Of a stretch of 64,000 nucleotides of DNA, positions 11,280 through 23,632 are shown one piece after another. The stretch is from positions 2,108,001-2,172,000 of the forward strand of contig JARUPY010000396.1 in the NCBI GenBank assembly GCA_029817715.1, written 5' to 3'. This stretch comes from Melastoma dodecandrum. Lineage: Eukaryota > Streptophyta > Magnoliopsida > Myrtales > Melastomataceae. The first letter of the stretch is position 1. The number at the start of each line of letters is the position of its first letter. The notes under the pieces are model-generated. The model saw only the letters and a list, made by a program, of their open reading frames with translations, did not search any database and was not told the DNA's origin. A program made the translations under genes and the position numbers.

Positions 11280-12636
11280 TCCCTAGCCAATCATCACCTT
11301 CTATGATATTGCCATGACTCTTTGATGAGGTCTGTGAGTCACAATGAGCTTGCTCCTTAAAGCCAAGTACCGCTGAACAGGAATAACCTTAGTCAAAGGA
11401 TTGTCCACTTGATCCTCCGAACAAACATGTTGAAGTTGCAATGAACCATCCAAAAGCTTGTCTCTAATTAAGTGATAATAATTTCAACATGTTTCATCCT
11501 CGCATGTAAAATTGGATTAGATGCAAGCTGTATTGAGCTCGTATTATCGCAGTAAATGACTGCAGAATGTTGAGAAACAATCTGCTATTTAAATAGCAGC
11601 TTTTGTAACCACATAACTTCAGCCACGCCATTTGTAATTGCCCGATATTATGCTTTTGTATTGGATCTAGATACAAACCTTTGCTTTTATGATGTCCACG
11701 AGATTAGATTCGGACCCAGAAATGTGCAGTACGCACCAGTACTACGTCTGTCAGCAGGGCAGCTTACCCAATTTGCATCAGTGAAGCTGGAAATTTGAAA
11801 AGTCACCAACAGTCAAAGTAATGCCATATGTAGTTGTCCCTTTTAGATAACGTAATACATGTGTAACAGCCTTGGGGTGAACTATGGTTGGTTGTTGTAG
11901 GAATTGACACATTTTTTTATTCGCTGCATAACTGATATCCGGTCTTGTATTAGTGCAATACTGTAATGCCCCAACAAAACTCCCATATTCTGTGGGATCA
12001 GCCAGAATATCACCGTTATAAAGAGATATTGCACCTGTAAATGACATTGGAGAAGGAACTGGGTTGCAAGTATCCGTGCCAGCCTGGTGCAAGAGATCAT
12101 TAATGTATTTCTCTTAACTAAGGTGAAAGATGTTCCTTGTCTAACAACTTTAAGGCCAAGGAAATATGACAGATTTCCTAAATCCATTAAAAAAAATTGA
12201 ACGTATAACTGGGGAAGTAATTTGCTCATTTCTCCAACAACATATCCAATTACAATGATATCCTCCACATAGGATAATAATATAGCAATACCACCCTTAA
12301 AGAGTGTTTATAAAACAATGAGGCGTCTGAGCTGGAATTTACATGCCCCAAATTTGTTAAACTCCCACTTAACTTCATATACCATGCCCTTGGACTTTGT
12401 TTTAGTCCATAGATTGCTTTCCTCAATCTACAAATACGTCTCGACTTGTCTGAATCTAATCATTCAGGTGGCTGCTTCATAAAAACAATCTCATCAATCT
12501 CTCCATTCAAGAATGCATTATGAACATCCAATTGAGTTATCTGCCACAAAAAAAAAACATTAAGCAACAAAAGTACAATGATAGTAGTGTGTTCCACAAG
12601 TGGACTAAATGTCTACTTATAATTCAAACATTGAGT
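11280..12636 (-). pseudogene. Ty1/copia type B pol 3' fragment, unit 1
   Basis: On the minus strand it encodes the last part of reverse transcriptase (DLGNLSYFLGLKVVRQGTS, ARILATQFLL frame) and RNase H, in several frames broken by stops. A 104-residue stretch at 11,778-12,092 (DPTEYGSFVGALQYCTNTRPDISYAA) is the RT/RNase H connection. It ends abruptly at 12,636, the duplication breakpoint. It is the same family and the same segment as 14,023-15,347. Confidence 0.85.
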
Positions 12637-15347
12637 TTGCTCTAATCAGATGACAGCACATACCAAAAGGAAAGGACAGCTACAACAAATATGCTACCCC
12701 TGCCTTGCTCCCCTCAACCGACCCGTGAATTTTCCCCAACGGACGAGATAATTGGTTCTCGTTTTTCCCGCACAAAAAAAAAAAACAAAATCATATTCCA
12801 GCTTTCCTAGTGAAATTCATTCTCCTCCCACGCCCTCCATAAAAGATTATACTCGTGCCCCTTCTTTGACCCTGCAAGCACGCGATGGCGATTCAGAAGA
12901 TGTGAAGATCCAAGATCCGGTCGCTCGACCTCCGTTTGGTAGGCACCTCGACTCAAGTGTCGAGCCATTGCAGGAGAAATGGACACGGCTAAAATCTTAT
13001 TTATTGGACTCTCGTGAGTTTGGACATATAAACCCGAAAGCAGTGGACATTGACAATTGTTTAGATATGTCGACAATTTGTTCAGACATGTACGCAGTTT
13101 TTCTCCTACTGCGCAGACATGTCTATATGCTTTTATACTATGTCCAACTCACGGTAGTGCCAGACACGGGATTTTAGCCTTGACTAGAAGAAATTGGGTG
13201 TGAATCCTCTCTTAATTTTTAATCAGGCATGCAGGACGTTCTTCCGGTCGTCCCCAGTTCTTTGAGAGGAAGTCGAGGGCGGCGGACGATTTTTTTATTG
13301 ATGTGATTGATTTTATAATATACAAAATTGATTATACGTGTAATTATAGAAAAAATGTGTTTTGTAATAAGAGTAATTATATATTGGACGTATTCAAATA
13401 TTAAATCAAAAATAGAAAAAACAATTTCTATCCTTTTTCAATGTGCATGTCGTTCTGAGAAATGAAAATAAATCATCTCAAATTCACGCCGCAATTTAAC
13501 GGAGAAGAGTCAACGTAGACGCTTAATTTCAAGCTGCTCTAACCATGTAGAAAATATGAGAAACGGGGATTATGATTTAGATCAATCACTTTGTTAATGA
13601 AACACACGACGTGTGTGATGATCATGACCCAACATTGTTCGTTCTACACAGGACGAAGATAAGACACGAGGAGTGTGAATAAATAGCCAAGAATGGATGG
13701 GAGGCATTTGGCTATTATGACATGGAGGAGGAATATCAAAAACATCAATAACATCTTTATATGCAATCACTACTGCTTTCTAGAAAACAAGGATATGGGG
13801 ATAAGAATTTTCTCCAGTACAGGAGGAGAAATAGGGAACATTTGTCTGGCCTGGGCTCCATCAATTGCTGGGCTTTCTCCAACATTGAACTTCACAACAT
13901 TAATCCAGCATCCCCCAGCAAGCTTAGGTCCGGTCAATCATCCCCTAGCAAACAGACCAAACCAGCTATCTCCTCTTTCCCCTATTTTTGTATTTTGATC
14001 ATGTACCAGTTCTTCATCATCCCTAGCTAATCATCACCTTCTCTGATATTTCCATGGCTCTTTGATGAGGTCTGTGAGTCACAGTGAGCTTGCTCCTCAA
14101 AGCCAAGTATCGCTGAACAGGAATAACCTTAGTCAAAGGTTCGGCCACTTGATCTTCCGAACAAACATGTTGATGTTGCAATGAACCATCCAACAGCTTG
14201 TCTCTAATGAAGTAATAATCAATTTGAACATGTTTCGTCATCGCATGTAAAATTGGATTAGATGCAAGCTATATTGAGCTCGTATTATCGCAGTAAATGA
14301 CTGCAGAATGTTGAGAAACAATCTGCTATTCAAATAGCAGCTTTTGTAACCACATAACTTCAGCCACAACATTTGTAATTACACGATACTATGCTTCTGT
14401 ATTGGATCTAGATACAACCCTTTACTTTTATGATGACCACGAGATTAGATTAGGACCAAGAAATGTGCAATACCTTCCAGTACTACGTCTGTCATCAGGG
14501 CAGCTTGCCCAATTTGCATCAATGAAGCTGGAAATTTGAAAAGTCGCCTGCAGTCAGAGTAATGCCATATGTACTTGTCCCTTTTAGATAACGGAATATA
14601 GGTTGGTTGTTGTAGGAATTGACTCATTTTTTTATTCACTGCATAATTGATATCCGGTCTTGTATTAGTGCAATACTATAATGCCCTGACCAAACTCCTT
14701 TATTCTGTGGGATCAGGCAGAATATCACCATCATAAAGAGATATTGCACCTGTAAAAGACATTGGAGAAGGAACTGGGTTGCAAGTATCCATGCCAGTCC
14801 TGTGCAAGAGATCATTAATGTATTTCTCTTGACTAAGGTGTAAAGATGTTCCTTGTCTAAAACTTTGAGCCCAAGGAAATAGGATAGATTTCCTAAATCC
14901 ATTAAAGGAAATTGAGCATATAACTGTGCAAGTAATTTGCTCATTTCTCCAACAACATATCCAGTTACAATGATATCCTCCGCATAGACTAACAATATAG
15001 CAATACCACCCTTAGAGTGTTTATAAAACAATGAGGCGTCTGAGCTGGAATTTACATGCCCCAAATGTGTTAAACTCCCACTAACTTCGTATACCATGCC
15101 CTTGGACTTTGTTTTAGTCCATATATTACTTTCCTTAGTCTAAAAATATGTCTCAACTTGTCTGAATCTATTCATTTAGGTGGCTACTCCATATAAACAA
15201 TCTCATCAATCTCTCCATTCAAGAATGCATTATGACATCCATTTGAGTTATCTGCCACCCAAAAGAAACATTAAGCGACAAAACTACTATGATAGTTGTG
15301 TGCTCCACAACGGGACTAAATGTCTACTTATAATTCAAACATGGAGT
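12637..15347. repeat. Segmental duplication, unit 2 (lacks the foldback insertion)
   Basis: A co-linear second copy of 8,450-12,636. The region around 12,795 ('acaaaatcatattccagc') holds the foldback target 'atcatattcc' once, which is the unoccupied site. The right end, about 15,347, is where copia sequence continues uninterrupted ('gagtttggtgaaatccc'), so unit 2 is the parental arrangement on that side. The ORF at 12,752-13,177 shows no known domain and is not conserved as a reading frame in unit 1. Confidence 0.85.
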
Positions 15348-18300
15348 TTGGTGAAATCCCTTTACAACAAGCCTTGCTTTGCATGTCTCCAAGGTCCCTT
15401 TAGAGTGTAACTTTACCTTAAACATCCACTTGCGCCCTACCACTTTCTCCACACCATTATAAGGAACAAGATCCCAAGTTCTGTTCTTCATCAAAGTAGC
15501 AGCTCAACTTCTATCGCCTCTTTCTTGACAGGTGAAGATAGTGCATCAGCTAGGTTTTGGGGCTCGGTAGGTATAGTACTAGGAGGAGGAGGCGTAGGCT
15601 CAGTTAGTTAGTGTTTAGGAGACTGTATACTGTATGTGAGAAGAATCTTTTGTTAGAATATCCCTGCCTTTGACCGTGTGATCATAGGATGAATGGTCTC
15701 AAGTTGTTGTTTCTGCACTGACGGTAATGGTGCTGTCATGGTTGGATTTGATCCAATAGGAATAGTAATAGAAGTCTCAGCAAAATCAAGAGGCTTAAAA
15801 ACTGTAGATCAGGAGTTGGACATGGTATAATAGGATTTAACACAAACAAAGGAAAATCCCTAGTTTGAAAAGGAAACACAAACTCATTAAATAAAACATC
15901 ACGAGAAATGTACCTTCTGTTTGGATTTCTTATCAAAACAGATATAACCGTTACGAAAATAGCTCCTGCCCAAGTATATGCATGGTTGAGGTCTGGGCTG
16001 TAATTTATGAGTGTTATATGGACGAAGTAGAGGAAAACACAAGCATCCAAACACTCTCAGCACATGATAACTTGGTTTTATGTGATACAAGTGTTCAAAA
16101 GGCGAAGTGGACTGCAGTACTTTTGATGGTAACATATTAGTCAAGTTGATAACTTCTTTGAAGGCATATCGCCAGAAGGAAAGTGGAACTTGAGAATAGT
16201 AACTGACCTCAACCACATGCTTATTTTATCTCTCAGCTCTGTCATTTTGTTGTGGGGCATGTGGACAAGACACTTGATGAACAATACCATGATCTAGAAG
16301 AATCATGTTCAATTATTTGAATTCGCCTCCATAATCAGAGCGAATTGTTTTGATAGATTGCTGAAATTGAGTTTGATCTATTCGACAAATTGAAGAAATG
16401 TTGCGGATGCTTGGGACTTAGTTTTAAGAAAGTAAATCCCGGTGAAACGAATTGCATCATGTATAAGCAACATGAAATATCTAACACCCGTTGAAGAGGG
16501 GATACGAGAAGTACCCCACAAGTCAGTATGTATGAGTTGAAATGGTTGAGAAGAATGAGAATCTGATGGCGCAAAAGGTTATCTATGATACTTGCTCTTA
16601 ACACCAGAGTAACAAAGATCCAAAGAACGTGCTTCCTTTGATTACATAAAGTCATAAATTAACTAAGAACATCTTTCCAAGGGTATCCTAGGCGACAATG
16701 CCATCTGATAGCGTCTATTTCAACTGTCTTGGAAATGACAAATGCTCTTGGAGTTGCAGAAGCGGCAGTTGAACAAGAAGAAGCGGACGTGTTAGGCAGA
16801 TCCTGAGGAGGGAGAGGTAGTTTCTTGAGACCTTGGTATGTTAGACCCAGAAGAAGAGGTTGGCTTGTTCTCTTGTCCTTAACATAGAAGACATCGGGTT
16901 GAAACTCAACATAGACATCATTATCATGACAAAGTTTGGAAACACTTACTAAACGCTGAGATGAACCCGGAGTATGCAGGACTTGTCTAAGATGAATAGA
17001 TTTAGGGGAACGAGAAGGAAACAATGTGTAACCAGTATGGTCTATTTGAGAAAAGTGACCATTTCCAACCATGACTGAGGCCTTACCCTAATAAGGAGCA
17101 GTAACTTCAAGATCACTAAGGACAAGGGTCACATGATGAGTGGCACCCGAGTCCATCATCCAATCTGCAGCAGTAGATATTCCTTGTTGTATGGTGGGTC
17201 GAAGGTTGACATCTGGAGGTTGATAAGTTTGGGCAGTTGCGTTATAGAATGAAGGTTGGACACTAATAAGATGTGTTTGTGGTCGGTAGAAGGGGTTCAC
17301 GCGATAATAGCAAGTTTGAGCAGTGTGTTCAATCTTAAAACATAGCTGGCAACAAAGCTTGGTCTGTAGTAGTTTCTAACACTCCACTTGGGTGCTGGCA
17401 CAGGTTGAGGTGGAGACAGAGGTGGTAGTTCTCCAAGTACACTTGACTGAAAGTTGGAAGGAGTCTGATTAGATGACCAGGGTTTTGGAGCTTGATAAGA
17501 AGGGGATCTGGTAGTACATGGAGGTTGATATGTAGGGGATCGATAAGTAGGTGGTCTGGACTGATGTATATGGTTGGATTGTGGCCTTTGATTAGGACCA
17601 TTATCACCTGCACTGGAATTGAGAGCAAAAAGTTGTACATGTGGAAAGATGCAGTCAAAGACTTGTCTTTATCTCCAATCTGATATCAAAATTCAATAAC
17701 AGGCTGTTAATCTCTTCAATAGATGGTCGGTCAGGACAACTATAAATTGCTATGACCACAAGATCATATTCAGCAGGTAAACCTTCAAGAAGACACCAGA
17801 AGTAATCCTTATAACGAATCGTCTCTCCTATGGCATTCATCTGGTCTGAAAACATCTTAACAGTGTTCAAATATTGATGCATTAACTTCCCATCCTTCTT
17901 TATTTGCTGCATTTGTATTCTCAAATTGATAACACGTGTAATAAAACTTGATTCATATCGATATCTCAAGCTTTTCCCAAGCTCTTGAGATGATTTACAC
18001 CAAACTACTTGGCTAAGAGGGCCTAATATAAGTGAGGAGAACAAGAAGCTCATGACTGATTTATCAGTCCTCTGCCATAATCTATAATATGGGTTTATGA
18101 CCTCAGACAGATTATCAAGATACTGTAAAGGGGGCTAAGAAGTATATTTCCTCATACCCTCCAGCCACTATTGCAGCAAGAACTTGACATTTCCATAGTG
18201 TATAGTTCCCATCCTCTAGTTTGAGAGTTGAAGAAAAAAAACTTGCAGGTATTTGAATAGGGGCTAAAACTTGAGACGAATCAGTTAATGCCCTTTGTAT

Positions 18301-18441
18301 TCCTCCTATAGAAACACCGGACAGAGGGGTTTGAGCCGGCAGAGGGTTAACTTCACTTAATCTAGAAATGGGAGAAAGAGGAGTGCCATATTCCGCCTTT
18401 TGAACGTTTGCACAGGAGAACAAGGTTGGTCATGAGACTAG

Positions 18442-18454
18442 GGCTCTGATACCA
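18442..18454 (-). other. tRNA-iMet primer-binding site of copia type B
   Basis: The reverse complement reads TGGTATCAGAGCC, the standard plant copia primer site complementary to the 3' end of initiator methionine tRNA. It directly follows the LTR end (CTTCA on the minus strand). Confidence 0.85.
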
Positions 18455-18784
18455 TGAAGAGCTTTGGAATCGATTATAAGAAGAAGTAGACATCGAAGAA
18501 GAAGGAGAAGGAGAAGGAGAAGGAGAAGCCATCTTTATATATAATCACTACTGTATTCCAGAAAACAAGGATATGAGGATAAGAATGTTCTCCAGTACAA
18601 TGATTTTCTTCTTGCAATTTGTCCTTTTGGTTGTTCCCAACAACCTCGTCCTTGTCCTCTGTCGTAACTGAATTTGTAGCAGTGTAGGAGGAGAAACGAG
18701 GAACATTTGTCTAGTATGGGCTCCTTCAATCGTTGGGCTTCAGCTGGGCTTTCTCCAACATTGAACTTCACAACCTTAATCCCT
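18455..18784 (-). repeat. Copia type B 5' LTR remnant
   Basis: Lies next to the PBS and ends toward the AAA-ATPase pseudogene near 18,784. About 18,530-18,784 matches the 3' LTR remnants at 11,012 and 13,752, with an extra stretch near 18,600-18,690. It holds a purine-rich (gaagga)n tract at 18,493-18,528 that the 3' copies lack. Confidence 0.65.
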
Positions 18785-19108
18785 GCCGTCAAGAATTGGT
18801 GACGTCGTGATCGGGAAGGTGATCAACTTTCTGAATTGTAACATTTACGGCCTCGAGACGAAAGTGAAAGACAATTCATCGTTGAGAAATCTACTTATGG
18901 AGACCTTTGGCAAGTCCATCATGTAATTGAGGACATCGACCGCTTGCTCGACCTGACCAGGCAGAGGAAGAAGGAAGACGGGAATGGTGACAACGAAAGT
19001 GATGATCCCAAAAAGAAACAACGCATGAGGAGAAGCTGAGCAGGGTAACGCTCACAGGGCTCCTCAACTTCATCGATGGGATATGGTCAGCTTGCGGTGG
19101 GGAGAGAA
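18785..19108 (+). pseudogene. AAA-ATPase pseudogene, first remaining part
   Basis: It aligns with the middle of the two intact AAA-ATPase genes, from just after the P-loop ('gtgatc...atcaactttctgaattgtaac', compare 28,608-28,640) to the GGER block before sensor 1. The P-loop and everything upstream are missing; a copia LTR sits at the left border. The Walker B region carries a small deletion and a stop codon ('aagtccatcatgtaattgagg'). A complete copia element interrupts the gene at 19,108, and the remainder resumes at 24,055. Confidence 0.85.
19104..19108. repeat. Target-site duplication (left) of copia type C
   Basis: 'gagaa' immediately before the LTR start TG at 19,109. The same five bases follow the other LTR at 24,050-24,054. 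Confidence 0.9.
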
Positions 19109-19550
19109 TGTAAGGAAACGACAGGTCGACAAGTTTACGATCGACAAGTCTACCAACCTCTTTCCAGGAACACCGTGGAGTTAAGGGACACTCAAGAAGG
19201 ACTTTACGTGGAAGCTTGCTTACATATAACAAATTCTACACTAGTCTGATCTACTAAAACAATATTACAAGCAACTTAAATAGAATAAACCTAATTAATG
19301 TCAACTACCGACAGCTAAGCATCTAATGTGCATAGAAACTAAAACAAAAGAAAGTGGACAATAATAAAGATAGAGAATTCCCAGGAATCTGGATAGTCAT
19401 CGACTTTTAGATTTCCTCGAGTGAAGTCTCTTCCTCGAGTGACGTCTTTTTCTCGAAAAAATCTCTTTTTCAAGTGACGTCATTTTCTCAAGCGAAGTCT
19501 CTAGACACGGTCTCTGTAGACTTGAAGGTTCATCAGTTTAACTTTCAACA
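19109..19550 (-). repeat. 3' LTR of copia type C
   Basis: 442 bp. On the minus strand it starts TGTTGAAAGTTAAACTGATG and ends TTTCCTTACA. It includes tandem 20-bp words with TGACGTC near 19,418-19,503. Confidence 0.9.
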
Positions 19551-19562
19551 CTCCCATTAAAG
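19551..19562 (-). other. Polypurine tract of copia type C
   Basis: On the minus strand it reads CTTTAATGGGAG directly upstream of the 3' LTR, the position of the plus-strand DNA primer. Confidence 0.75.
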
Positions 19563-19655
19563 TGATGGTTGTTGAACTAGTCCCAATTCATAGATCTTCG
19601 AATGGACCTCTTGAAAGTACATTTGTGAAGACATCAGCAACATTGTCTTCACTCC

Positions 19656-20890
19656 TTACTGCGACCATCTCAATGATTCCGTCAAGCACCTTCTCGCGAA
19701 TGAAGTGATGCTCCAACTCAATGGGTTTCGCCGTGCATGAAACACAGGATTCGAAGTCAGCTTTATAGCACTCAAATTATCTCCATGAATAGGAACTGGC
19801 TGATCAACTTTGACATGAAGATCCTCCACGAGTCTACAAAGCCATATGCATTCCAGAGCTACGTGAGCTGATGCCTTGTATTTTGCTTCGGTCGTAGATA
19901 ATGATATCAAGCCTTGCTTCCTGCTACTCCATGATATGCTAGTGTTTCCACAAAGGAAAACAAAACCAAATGTGGACCTTTGATCGTCTCGATCTCCAGC
20001 GAAGTCCGCATCTGCAAATCCTTGCAAGACAAAATCTGCACCTTTCCCATAGAGTATACCAACATCTAACGAAGAGTTAACATTCTTCAGAATTTTCTTC
20101 GCTTCCTCGAGATGTGTCTTCATTGGCTCCAGCATGTATTGACTCACCACTCCAACTACATAAGCAATGTCAGGCCACGTTATAGTCAGGTAAATCAGAC
20201 TTCCTACAAGAGCCCGATACGAGCGAGGATTTGGTAGACATGTTCCTTCGTCTCGACTAAGCCTGAGATTTACGTCGAGAAGAGTATATCTCTTCTTCCC
20301 ATCTGTCATACCAAATTTCTCTACCAACTTCTTTGCATAGTTGATCTGCAATATAAATAAACCTTTCTTCAAGTTTTCAATATGCAGACCAAGGAAAATT
20401 CCAAGTTCCCCAAGCTTCTGCATCTCATAAACAAGCGAGAACTCATCTTGTGGTCGAGTAACCTCTCCATAGTTATTGCCAGTCAGGATTATATCATCCA
20501 CATATAGAAGCATCACCACCATTTGTCGTTGATGTTCCTTTTCAAATAAACTTGAGTTGGATTCCGAAGATACGTACCCACAAAACCGAAGATATTCTGC
20601 AATCTTCCTATACCAAGCACGTGGCGCTTCCTTCAATCCATATAGGTCCTTCTTAAGTCTACAGACCAACTGGTGACCATCCTTCTTCTCGAATCCAGGT
20701 GGTTGTTCCATATAGATCGGGCGATCGAGTTCTCCGTAGAGAAATGCATTCTTGACATCAAATTTCCACAGCTTCCATCGAGAACTGCTGCCAAGGCCAA
20801 TACAGTGCGAATCAACTTCATCATCGCAACTGGGCTAAATGTCTCCCCATAATCTTCTCCGTACTTATGTGAGAACCCTCGAGCGACCAA
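19656..20890 (-). pseudogene. Copia type C reverse transcriptase / RNase H
   Basis: The longest retrotransposon reading frame in the window: 351 residues at 19,656-20,711, preceded by a shifted frame to 20,890. Visible motifs: [19 protein letters not shown], the catalytic LLYVDDI, LGIFLGLHIE, the connection YRALVGSLIYLTITWPDIAYVV, the RNase H motif GFADADFAGDRDD, SWSSRKQGLISLSTTEAKY, and a GDNLSAI block. It would copy element RNA and degrade the template in the virus-like particle. A frameshift near 20,700 and loss of frame after HARRN at the C-terminus make it a pseudogene. Confidence 0.9.
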
Positions 20891-21563
20891 TCTTGCCTTG
20901 TATCGATCTACGCTTCCATCAGCTTTTCTCGTGATTCATACACCCACTTACAAGTGACGGCTTGAGCACCAAGAGGTTTTGGAATGACATCCCATGTCTC
21001 ATTCTTCTCGAGAGCCTGCAATTCCTCCTCCATCGCTACCACCCATTCCTTGACACCCTAAGCTTCATTAGAAGAAGAGGGTTCCTCGTCGTCTACTGCG
21101 TTTGCCAGAAAACAAGATAAGGTTGTCACAAAGTTATCATCCCTGAATCGACATGGCCTTACAATGTTCCTCTTTAGTCGAGAATCCCCATTCTTCTGTA
21201 GGCCAGATTCTTCCTGATGTGGGCTTCCCTGTAGACTTTGACTCTCTGTACCTCCCTTGATTGAAGTTTCTCGAGATAAGTCAAAGCACCCCCTGTCACC
21301 ATAATCTCTACTAGAAGAGCATCCCGTAGACATAAACACAGGAAGGTAAGTCTAAACATTCTCCTCAACAATCTTTATATAATATGAGGAGATTTCGCCA
21401 AAGTCAACGTCTCTTGACACAGTGCATTTGTGGGCAATGGATCCATACATCGACACGCTTTCTTCCTCTCGTCATAGCCGACGAACACGCACTTAACGGC
21501 CTTTGCATCCAGTTTGCTCCTCCTCGAATATGGAACAGGGACATAGCAAATAAACCCGAAAAC

Positions 21564-22440
21564 TCAAAAATACTTAACACTTAGCTTGAACCCATATAGC
21601 AACTCGAATGGTGAATTGAGCTTATTTGGGCTGAGAAGAACTCGATTAATGACATGGGCAGCACACTTTATGCCTCCCGCCCATAACTGCTTTGGTAAAT
21701 TCTTCATGTGCAACCATGACTTACAAGTCTCTCTCTGTAAGATGTCGAATCTTCCTTTCGATGATCCCATTCTGCTATGGAGTCTATGAAAAGGAGAGTT
21801 CCCTTTTTATGCCACTCTTCCTGCAAAACAAGTTAAACTCTTTTGAGTAAAATTCACCTCCGTTGTCTGTTCGCAACACTCGAACTTTCTTGCCTTGTTC
21901 TCCTTCCACCATCTCCTTAAACTCGAGAAATTTGGAGAACACCTCGGACTTGTCCTCCACAAAGTACACCCATGTGAACCGAAAAAAGTAATCCACAAAC
22001 AGCAACATGTATTTGCCTCTAGAGTATGAGGCAGTCTGAGTTAGTCCCATCAAGTCGCTGTGAATTCGATCTAAGGGACCCTTACTTCCCGAGATAGAGT
22101 TGTTGGACGGGAGTTTATGAGCCTTTCCATATTCACATCCTTCGCACACAATGCCCTCCTCGAACCTCTAATCTTCTAGTAGACCTTCGACAAGCTTCTT
22201 CCAAGACATGACCCTCAGCTTAATCATATTGAAATGTCCAAGTCCTGCATGTCATAGGGATGAGGTGATGTTGTCGCTCATCTTCTCAATGTACGAATTC
22301 GAGGCTGAAAGGACATAGAGATCTTTTACCCGAGTTCCAGGATGAACCACATCCGCCTTGATGTCCTTCACATTCCTCAAGAACTTCACATCCTTGTGAC
22401 CGATCAACACAAGATTTCCCGCATCTACTACATTTGCTAT
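21564..22440 (-). pseudogene. Copia type C integrase
   Basis: Zinc-finger side CEGCEYGKAHKLPS, then the catalytic core with HSDLMG (first Asp) and RTDNGGEF (second Asp) at 21,784-22,149. The third-acid region (ERK.RHLTERLVSHGC-type) lies in another frame near 21,700-21,770. A stop separates the GAG-pre-integrase part (about 22,200-22,440) from the core. Not functional as it stands. Confidence 0.85.
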
Positions 22441-22690
22441 TGAGAAAATATTATTTTGAATTCCTAGGACGTGGTAGACATTCTTCAGAGTAATAGACTC
22501 TCCCTTGCAGTTGTTAATAACAATCGATCCTTCCTTCTTGACTTCGTGAACCGAGTTATCTGCCGTGACAATGCCACCGCCCCCATAATGAACTCGACTC
22601 GATGAGAATACCGAGTCAACTCTGGTGACGTGATGCCCGCACCCCGAATCGACGATCCACCTTTGATCGATCTACTGTCTACCACGAAAT
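22441..22690 (-). pseudogene. Copia type C protease region
   Basis: The minus-strand frame carries a WIVDSGCGHHVTR-type aspartic protease active site near 22,640-22,665, followed by the GGGGIVTADNSVHEVKKEGS conserved block. It cleaves the Gag-Pol polyprotein in intact family members. It adjoins the integrase region with no room for an LTR or promoter. Confidence 0.75.
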
Positions 22691-22751
22691 GACCTGTAAA
22701 CTTGTGAATATGTTGCTTGGGTTGCTTCCATTTGCTTCTCCGTCATGATCA

Positions 22752-23615
22752 TCACATCGACAAGAAAAACCTTATCCTAGCCCTCCTCAACTCGTTGATT
22801 AGACATTTCTCTGAGATTCGACGAATTAACGAAGTTTCCATCCAACATAACTCGACAACCTTTTCTGAAGTGTCCAGGCTTGCCACACCTGAAACACTTA
22901 AGGAGCTTTTTATAAACATTTGAAGAATCCGGATCCGTTTCCTCCTTCGATTTTCCTTTTTCCAGCTTGATTTCTTCGCAAATAACGCATTGTTCGACTC
23001 CTTCTTTATATTCATACTAGCCATTTGGATAGCCAAAGACTCTTAAGACGACAAGAGATTCGCGAGCTCCTCGAGCAAAGGTTATTGTACACACCCTTGA
23101 ATCGAAGTAATGAAAGGCGTATACTCGAATCGAAGTCCCCGAATGATATGCCTCTTCGTTCGAGCCTCCGAAATCTGCTCATCCGAATTCAGCGAAGAAA
23201 TTTATGAACACAAGTTCTTTACCTTAATAAAGAACTCCGAGACACTTCTGATTTACTTCGCAACTGCCAACTCGTTCTCGAGCATCTATAAACGAGCCTC
23301 GTTCTTCTTGTTGAAAAGACGATCGAGCGTTTGCCAGATCTCACGAGCAAATCCACAGCCGATGATGTGCATGAACAGACCACGGGAGATTGACCTCTCC
23401 AACAAGAACTTTGCCTTCACTTTGAGTTGCTTCAAATTCTTCGATGTCTCTGAATTTTCAATGACGTCCCACAATACTTCCCCGACCAGGTACGATTTAA
23501 GACAAGTCTTCCACAAATGGTAGTTTGACTGGTTTAACAACTCCAAACCATGTACGGCTACACGACCACCACCTTCCATATCTCTAAGTGTATTGACTTT
23601 CCTCACAAACTTCAC
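22752..23615 (-). pseudogene. Copia type C gag
   Basis: Capsid domain at 23,286-23,615 (LNQSNYHLWKTCLKSYLVGE, UBN2-type gag), interrupted middle, and a CX2CX4HX4C zinc knuckle CFRCGKPGHFRKGC near 22,855-22,900 on a 94-residue frame. Forms the particle and binds RNA in intact relatives. Split by frameshifts near 23,040-23,290. Confidence 0.85.
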
Positions 23616-23620
23616 CTAGA

Positions 23621-23632
23621 GCTGTGATACCA
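23621..23632 (-). other. Primer-binding site of copia type C
   Basis: The reverse complement reads TGGTATCACAGC, directly next to the 5' LTR end, one mismatch from the usual TGGTATCAGAGC complementary to initiator Met-tRNA. Confidence 0.85.

Larger units (their letters stand above)
8450..12636. repeat. Segmental duplication, unit 1 (with foldback insertion)
   Basis: From 'ctttaatcagatgacag' at about 8,453 to 'caaacattgagtttg' at 12,639 this matches 12,636-15,347 along its length, apart from an extra 1.48 kb (8,591-10,068) that is a transposon absent from unit 2. Without the insertion both units measure about 2.71 kb. The unit holds non-coding sequence, a copia type B 3' LTR remnant with its polypurine tract, and the 3' part of that element's pol. 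The unit junctions share the short word 'tttgct'. Confidence 0.85.
13752..18784 (-). mobile_element. Ty1/copia element type B, copy 3 (degraded, LTR to LTR)
   Basis: Minus-strand element. Its 5' end is at right: LTR remnant 18,455-18,784, then a PBS reading TGGTATCAGAGCC at 18,442-18,454. Next come gag (18,115-18,423, LKLEDGNYTLWKCQVLAAI; 17,655-18,053), a zinc knuckle near 17,330, protease DSGATHHVT (about 17,130), GAG-pre-integrase (16,659-17,072), integrase remains (15,736-16,655), RT (14,636-15,097) and RNase H (14,023-14,241, VAEPLTKVIPVQRYLALRSK). Then come the polypurine tract at 13,911-13,928 and a partial 3' LTR at 13,752-13,910. Frameshifts and stops occur throughout. No target-site duplication is visible because the left end lies inside the duplicated segment. 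The right end abuts the AAA-ATPase pseudogene, and this insertion may have removed that gene's 5' half. Confidence 0.85.

Noticed and set aside
12752..13177. 141-codon ORF in unit 2 as a gene
   Set aside because: The homologous unit 1 does not keep the frame and no domain is recognisable.
18442..18454. tRNA gene at TGGTATCAGAGCC
   Set aside because: Only the 3'-end complement of initiator Met-tRNA is present; it is a retrotransposon primer site, as are the similar words at 23,621, 30,847, 39,891 and 46,629.
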